This document shows, piece by piece, positions 59,857 through 64,000 of a DNA stretch of 64,000 nt. The stretch lies in assembly GCA_936920195.1 (NCBI GenBank), contig CAKZHE010000099.1, forward strand, positions 1 to 64,000, written 5' to 3'. Position 1 is the first letter of the stretch; each line of letters opens with the position of its first letter. The notes beneath the pieces are model-generated. The model worked only from the letters and a program-made list of their open reading frames with translations, ran no database searches and was not told the origin of the DNA. Origin of the DNA: an uncultured cyanobacterium (lineage in GTDB: Bacteria; Cyanobacteriota; Cyanobacteriia; Cyanobacteriales; FACHB-T130). The position numbers and the translations under genes are program-made.

Positions 59857-60358
59857 ATGCGAAAAAACCCGCATTGAAACCGTCATCGCCGAACTATCCG
59901 ACCACATCAACCCTGAACAAATTGATGAAATGGTAGTCACCGTCATGGACCTAGTTCGCGACGGCATCGAACTACCACAAGCCATCAAAACCGCCATCAC
60001 CAACCGCCGCAGTCATCAAGTTACAGAAGGAGTCCAAGGCATCAGCACTGGCCTCTCCGATCTAGGAGACAAAAGCATCGCCAAAGCCCGACAAATGGGC
60101 GAATTAATGGGCGTAAAAATGAAAGCCGTTACCCTTACCACCGCCGCCCAAGTTGTCAGCGGCGCAGTAGAACCCCAAGACCCAGACATCAAAAGCCTCA
60201 ACGACCAACTTGAAACTGCTTTTTTCGGGGAATTGGATATTACCAAAGAATCCCTCAATCCCCTGAAATACTTGAACGAAATGCGCTCGAACCCCACACA
60301 GCGGCAACTGAAATCGGCAGACAACTTGGTAGAAATCTCCGCCGAAACATTGACCTAG
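59816..60358 (+). CDS. Hypothetical helical protein
   Basis: 180 residues from the ATG at 59816. It is helical throughout (IKQLAQIYKCEKTRIETVIA, MVVTVMDLVRDGIELPQAIK). No membrane segment and no known family. It is tied to the upstream regulator by overlap, so it may work in the same complex. Confidence 0.62.
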   Translation: MKPERIKQLAQIYKCEKTRIETVIAELSDHINPEQIDEMVVTVMDLVRDGIELPQAIKTAITNRRSHQVTEGVQGISTGLSDLGDKSIAKARQMGELMGVKMKAVTLTTAAQVVSGAVEPQDPDIKSLNDQLETAFFGELDITKESLNPLKYLNEMRSNPTQRQLKSADNLVEISAETLT

Positions 60359-60387
60359 AAAAACGTGAGGCAGTTAATACCACCCTA

Positions 60388-60552
60388 GTGATTTTCTGCC
60401 TCAGCACCAGCCTAGGAGCGATCGCCCCCACAGCGATCGCCCAAATCCAAACCCCCAACCTCCCCCCATCCCACTTCACCCCCCTCATCGGCGGCAGCAT
60501 CGGCATGGCACTTGCCATCCTTATCACCCTCACCCAACGCAACAACCCATGA
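60388..60552 (+). CDS. Small secreted/membrane protein, coat-protein-like
   Basis: 54 residues from GTG at 60388. The start has the form of a signal peptide ending in AIA (IFCLSTSLGAIAPTAIA). The mature part of about 36 residues has one hydrophobic helix (IGGSIGMALAILITL) and a short polar tail. This is the design of filamentous-phage major coat proteins and of pilin-like subunits. Its TGA overlaps the next ATG. The start codon is uncertain. Confidence 0.5.
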   Translation: MIFCLSTSLGAIAPTAIAQIQTPNLPPSHFTPLIGGSIGMALAILITLTQRNNP

Positions 60553-60653
60553 CCTACATCATCGCCTTCATCTTTGTTGTCATCGGTGTCAGCACCAACA
60601 ACTGGCTGCTCATCGGCATCGGTATCGCCCTTGCCTTCCTCAACAACAGATAG
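60549..60653 (+). CDS. Very small membrane protein
   Basis: 34 residues, almost entirely hydrophobic (IIAFIFVVIGVSTNNWLLIG), forming one or two short helices. Coupled to the gene before it by ATGA. Below usual annotation length, but its place in a chain of overlapping genes supports it. Confidence 0.5.
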   Translation: MTYIIAFIFVVIGVSTNNWLLIGIGIALAFLNNR

Positions 60654-60683
60654 CCCTCCAATTCAAAATTATTTCCATTCCTC

Positions 60684-60713
60684 ATTTTGAATTTTGAATT
60701 TTGAATTTTGAAT
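60684..60713. repeat. Short ATTTTGA tandem repeat
   Basis: Four copies of ATTTTGA in the 80-base gap between two small membrane-protein genes. Confidence 0.75.
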
Positions 60714-60734
60714 TCAAAAGCACCTACCAAAACC

Positions 60735-60941
60735 ATGCCCACCGCAACCCTCGAACTCATCTCCGACATGGCAATCGGCGCATCCCTCTCCATCCCCTAC
60801 AGCACCATCATCGCCACCGCCGCCAACCTCGCCATCGGCCTCAACCCCGTCCTCATTCTCTCCGGCGCAATTATTGGTGCGATCGCAGGCTCCCTCATTC
60901 GGACCCAAAACCGTCGCCAACTCATCCCATTAAGAGCATGA
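60735..60941 (+). CDS. Small two-helix membrane protein
   Basis: 68 residues. Two hydrophobic stretches (YSTIIATAANLAIGL and PVLILSGAIIGAIAGSLI) are followed by a basic end. It may be a holin, coat-like or secretion-channel subunit. It overlaps the following gene by ATGA. Confidence 0.62.
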   Translation: MPTATLELISDMAIGASLSIPYSTIIATAANLAIGLNPVLILSGAIIGAIAGSLIRTQNRRQLIPLRA

Positions 60942-61765
60942 TGTACCACCCCACCGAACTAGACGAAGACGAACGCGCCCTAGAACAAGCCCTCCCCGGC
61001 AACGACGAACTTTCCCGGCGCAGACGCAAACGCCGAGCCAAAAGCTGGAAATTTCCCCTCATCGTTTGCAGCGGCTCCCTGTTACTAGGTGCAGTCCTCA
61101 TCCTTATCGTCGGACGCACCCCCCAAACCGCCTCCCTTGGCGACGCACCTTTGAGCGAAACCCGGAAGAGTTACTTGGAAGCTCGCGATCACATGGTCGA
61201 ACTCATCACCAGATACGATCGCAACCCCCAAGTCCTCAACCAAAACAACAAAACTGGCCTCATTCAAAAACTCATCCTCAACGATGCCACCCGCATCGCC
61301 GAAGCCGTTAACCAGCAAAGATCAGAACCCAAAAACCCCGCCTACCGCAAACACGAATCAGTCGGATACTTCCTCGCCTCCACCAACGGCGCAAAGCGCA
61401 TACTCCGAGCCGCCAACGGCGAAACCCCCACCCTTGTGTGGAGCGACGGAACCAAAGAAAAACTCAGCCCAAGTCAAACAATGGCACTTGGACTCATCCA
61501 AATGACCGCCGTCGTCGAAGCCCAAACCCTTCCCGTCCGCTACAACTTCTCCCCCGCCGAGCTAATCACCGATCTTGCCACCCATCAAAGCGAAACCCGT
61601 TTCAACTACGCCAAATATCTCGCCTCCCAGAACCTCAGTGACCCCGCCGCCGAACTTCAGCAAGTCAACGAATTCCAGCAACAACTTGCACCCCCCATCA
61701 CCCCACCCAAACAGCAACCACCCCCTGTCAACCCCAAGGAACCTAAAACAACACCCAAGCCATGA
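60938..61765 (+). CDS. Single-pass membrane protein with large outer domain
   Basis: 275 residues. A cytoplasmic basic stretch (RRRRKRRAKSWKFP) precedes one membrane helix at about 39-58. A helical domain of about 180 residues and a Pro-rich C-terminus follow. This type II topology is as in bitopic secretion or conjugation components (VirB8/VirB10-like shape), though no sequence match is seen. It overlaps the next gene by ATGA. Confidence 0.62.
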   Translation: MMYHPTELDEDERALEQALPGNDELSRRRRKRRAKSWKFPLIVCSGSLLLGAVLILIVGRTPQTASLGDAPLSETRKSYLEARDHMVELITRYDRNPQVLNQNNKTGLIQKLILNDATRIAEAVNQQRSEPKNPAYRKHESVGYFLASTNGAKRILRAANGETPTLVWSDGTKEKLSPSQTMALGLIQMTAVVEAQTLPVRYNFSPAELITDLATHQSETRFNYAKYLASQNLSDPAAELQQVNEFQQQLAPPITPPKQQPPPVNPKEPKTTPKP

Positions 61766-62958
61766 ACTCACCGCCCCCCGTCCTAGCCAAATACGGATTG
61801 AGCATCGGTTTTTGCACCCTTGGAGCCGCCTGCCTAGGACTAGCATTCATGCCCATCCAATACATCGGCACAACCGACCCCTTCACCAGCAAACAAGAAC
61901 CCATCAGCCAACCCGCTCCCCAAGCCCCCATCCTTGCCCTTGCAGGCATCATCCTCATCGGCCTCGGCGGGTACATCGGCTACGAAGCATCAAGCACAGA
62001 AGAAGCAGAAGAACCCATCGACCAACCCACACCCCAGCAAATCGCCAAGACCACCGCTGCCGCAGTTGAATCCGCAGTAGTCCAGCAAATACAAGCTCCC
62101 GTCGTCCCAGAACCCCCCCAAACAATAATTGCGCCCCAATCCACCACTTACACCCCTCCCACCTACACCACCGTCGCCGATAGCGAAATCCCAGAATACG
62201 AACCCATCTCCCACGAACCCTACCAAGAAATTCACTCCCTCATTCACCATCCCTGCGTCCTCGTCTATGGAGAACAAGGCAGCGGCAAAACCTCAAAAAT
62301 GGCCTGGTTAGTGGGGCAACACATCAAACTCGGTCATCAAGTTGAAATCGTTGACCCCCTTTGCAAATTTCGTAGTTGGCAACCGCTCAAAGTTTGGGGA
62401 CGAGGCTATCAATATCAAGATGCCGAAAAGGGCATAGCCAAATTCACCACAATTGCCCAAAAAAGATTGCGAGATAGAGGTACAACCAACTACGAACCTT
62501 TGGATGACATTCATCTCTTTTTGGCACTAGATGAAGTCACCAACTACGAAGACAACATCGCCCCAGAAACCATGCGCGAACTATTAAGCACCTGCACCCA
62601 GTTACTTCGCCAAGCCAACATGAGCATCTGCATAGTTTCGCACGGAGAAACCCTAGCTTGTATGGGCGGGAAAAGAGCCGCCAGTGGTAAAAGTGACGTA
62701 TTAAAAAGGCAATTCAAAAGACTCCTTTGCACAGCCGTCCGCGACCCCTCCACCCCTGGTGGATTGAGATGCTCAGGCAAAGCCACCCTCAAATACATGA
62801 CCGGAGAACAAGAAATTTTCAGACAGATAGAAATCCCCCGTTGGATGACCGCCCCCAACAAAGATCGCGACTATACCAAATTCTTTCCCGCCGCCCCATC
62901 ACCCGATGGACTAAGCCCCGAAGAATTCAAGCAAAAACTTGACGACAACTGGAAATAA
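61762..62958 (+). CDS. Membrane-anchored P-loop ATPase
   Basis: 398 residues. Two N-terminal membrane helices (about 10-30 and 57-75) and a Pro/Gln-rich linker lead to an ATPase domain with Walker A GEQGSGKTS near residue 170 and Walker B-like HLFLALDEV near 255. The layout recalls VirD4/FtsK-type DNA pumps and, loosely, the Zot assembly ATPases of filamentous phages. It is the likely motor of the cluster. Confidence 0.75.
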   Translation: MNSPPPVLAKYGLSIGFCTLGAACLGLAFMPIQYIGTTDPFTSKQEPISQPAPQAPILALAGIILIGLGGYIGYEASSTEEAEEPIDQPTPQQIAKTTAAAVESAVVQQIQAPVVPEPPQTIIAPQSTTYTPPTYTTVADSEIPEYEPISHEPYQEIHSLIHHPCVLVYGEQGSGKTSKMAWLVGQHIKLGHQVEIVDPLCKFRSWQPLKVWGRGYQYQDAEKGIAKFTTIAQKRLRDRGTTNYEPLDDIHLFLALDEVTNYEDNIAPETMRELLSTCTQLLRQANMSICIVSHGETLACMGGKRAASGKSDVLKRQFKRLLCTAVRDPSTPGGLRCSGKATLKYMTGEQEIFRQIEIPRWMTAPNKDRDYTKFFPAAPSPDGLSPEEFKQKLDDNWK

Positions 62959-62963
62959 AAATC

Positions 62964-63377
62964 ATGCACTCCCCACAAGACCCCCGCAATCTCCCACCCC
63001 GTCCCCCATCTTCTTCCAATCCAATCGTTCACACCCCACCTTATTACCCAACAGTCCCCCACAATCAACCGCAACGTCAAAACACCATCCAAACTCTCAA
63101 AAGTCTAGGCTTAACTCAATACATAGAACCATCTGTTCTCACCCAACTTGCCATCGACGCTGAAGTTGACAAAGCAGTTATTAAAGCCCACAAAAGAATA
63201 GCCGATCGCATTACCAGATATTCCGAATTCAACCACCTTAGATACCTTTGGCATCTTCTCGCCCTAGCCCCAGCTCTCATAGTATTAGCAGCAATCTTAG
63301 TCCTGTATTGGAACTTTCAACCCCAAGCCCGTCCCCAAATGCCCTCCCAGTTCGTTCCCAGCATGAAAAAAACCTAA
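62964..63377 (+). CDS. Hypothetical tail-anchored membrane protein
   Basis: 137 residues. The N-terminal 45 residues are Pro-rich and unstructured, then helical, with one membrane helix at about 95-116 (LLALAPALIVLAAILVLYW). It starts 6 bases after the ATPase stop and should be part of the same operon. Confidence 0.62.
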   Translation: MHSPQDPRNLPPRPPSSSNPIVHTPPYYPTVPHNQPQRQNTIQTLKSLGLTQYIEPSVLTQLAIDAEVDKAVIKAHKRIADRITRYSEFNHLRYLWHLLALAPALIVLAAILVLYWNFQPQARPQMPSQFVPSMKKT

Positions 63378-63436
63378 CTCCGTCCGCATATCCGTTGACT
63401 CTGTTACATCCGCCGATCAAACAACCGAGGATTTTT

Positions 63437-63775
63437 ATGCTCAACATACTTACCGAACAAGACAGCCAACTCATTGCCCCGATCGTAGAAGCTTACGGAC
63501 ACCAACTTCAATCTTTCCCCCGCGACCAAAAATTGAAATTGCTCATAGTCATTACTCAAACCCTGCGCCTTCGCGAAGAACTTCCTGAAAGCTACATAGG
63601 GATGATAAATGTTTTCGATAACTTATTGCCAGCCTCATACTTCCATTCAAGATCTGAAGAACCATTCGCCCCGTTTTTTCGCTGGGTTATTATCCAACTC
63701 GATGCCCTCAGCAACCAAGGCATATTAGTTCTTTCCGAAACACTCATCAAACAACTCCAATATCAAACAGATTGA
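63437..63775 (+). CDS. Hypothetical helical protein
   Basis: 112 residues from the ATG at 63437. Soluble and helical (LIAPIVEAYGHQLQSFPRDQ). No family known. Same strand and spacing as the preceding operon genes. Confidence 0.6.
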   Translation: MLNILTEQDSQLIAPIVEAYGHQLQSFPRDQKLKLLIVITQTLRLREELPESYIGMINVFDNLLPASYFHSRSEEPFAPFFRWVIIQLDALSNQGILVLSETLIKQLQYQTD

Positions 63776-63786
63776 ATAACATCTTT

Positions 63787-64000
63787 ATGCAATGTCACGA
63801 ATGCCCATTAGCAAAGCCCTACTACAACCTTTACCAATGCGAACCCGTAATAGCTGGATCAATAGTCCAAGGAGAGCAAGAAGCTTGGCATCAGTGCTAT
63901 TCACTCTTGCAGGAAAAAGGTTATCAATTTGACCAAAACCTACAACTTGTCAGCAACTATCCTTGCCATGAAATAGAAATAACCGAGGCAGACATAGAAG
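63787..64000 (+). CDS. Cysteine-rich protein, runs off the window
   Basis: The frame starts at the ATG at 63787 and stays open to the end of the window (71 codons). MQCHECPLAKPYYNLYQC has CxxC and further cysteines that could bind metal. Partial, so no function is proposed. Confidence 0.55.
   Translation, partial: MQCHECPLAKPYYNLYQCEPVIAGSIVQGEQEAWHQCYSLLQEKGYQFDQNLQLVSNYPCHEIEITEADIE

Noticed and set aside
60701-60937. N-terminal extension of the membrane protein at 60938
   Set aside because: The extension is His/Arg/Pro-rich shadow of the 68-residue gene in another frame; the ATG at 60938 overlaps that gene's stop in the usual ATGA manner.
1-64000. tRNA or rRNA genes
   Set aside because: I looked for cloverleaf-like segments and conserved rRNA sequence and found none. 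The prophage does not appear to use a tRNA attachment site, as expected for a transposing phage.

Overview
The window is from a filamentous cyanobacterium. GCGATCGC (HIP1) octamers are frequent, and short palindromic and tandem repeats of the kind found in Oscillatoria/Microcoleus-type genomes lie between genes. Placement below that level is not possible from this sequence alone. Three blocks can be told apart.

(1) Positions 1-9.7 kb are ordinary chromosome: HtpX protease, a PP-loop ATPase, a MetF-like reductase, LpxB and hypothetical proteins. An AT-rich two-gene cassette (SMC/OLD-like ATPase plus an unknown Cys-containing partner, 1.8-4.5 kb) interrupts it and looks like a defence or conflict pair. 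The block ends in a gene cut off at about 9717.

(2) Positions 9.7-57.3 kb are a transposable, contractile-tailed prophage of the Mu type, with its right end at about 9712. Read on the minus strand from 57 kb downwards, the order is close to Mu: repressor (opposite strand), small DNA-binding protein, MuA-like DDE transposase, MuB-like ATPase, small early genes, GemA, ParB-like protein, small and large terminase, portal, F-like head protein, G, protease/scaffold, decoration, capsid, gp35/36/37-like proteins, sheath, tube, frameshifted tail chaperone, tape measure, hub, spike, W, J, I, fibres, fibre chaperone. A DNA adenine methylase sits at the right end, where Mu carries mom.

The normally contiguous portal-F junction is split by 13 kb of cargo (31.5-44.4 kb). 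The cargo holds a ribbon-helix-helix regulator with matching operators at three promoters or leaders, three copies of a structured-RNA-like leader, several small unknown genes, and five modular proteins. These five share a core plus a four-cysteine motif but end in different domains: ParB-like, zincin protease (two) and GNAT (two, one also with an InPase-like domain). Several begin with segments that resemble pieces of virion proteins. A truncated sigma factor and a recurring GGGAACCCTA box about 22-26 nt before start codons suggest phage-specific control of units. I regard the modular proteins as the best candidate for an undescribed system: capsid-delivered effectors with exchangeable tails.

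(3) Positions 57.3-64 kb hold two minus-strand genes for hypothetical proteins with a hydrophobic or signal N-terminus. They are followed by a plus-strand operon, running off the window, of two DNA-binding regulators, small membrane proteins (one with a signal peptide, like a filamentous-phage coat protein), a membrane-anchored P-loop ATPase and further membrane proteins. No left prophage end was found, so this cluster may be the prophage's left arm or a second element.
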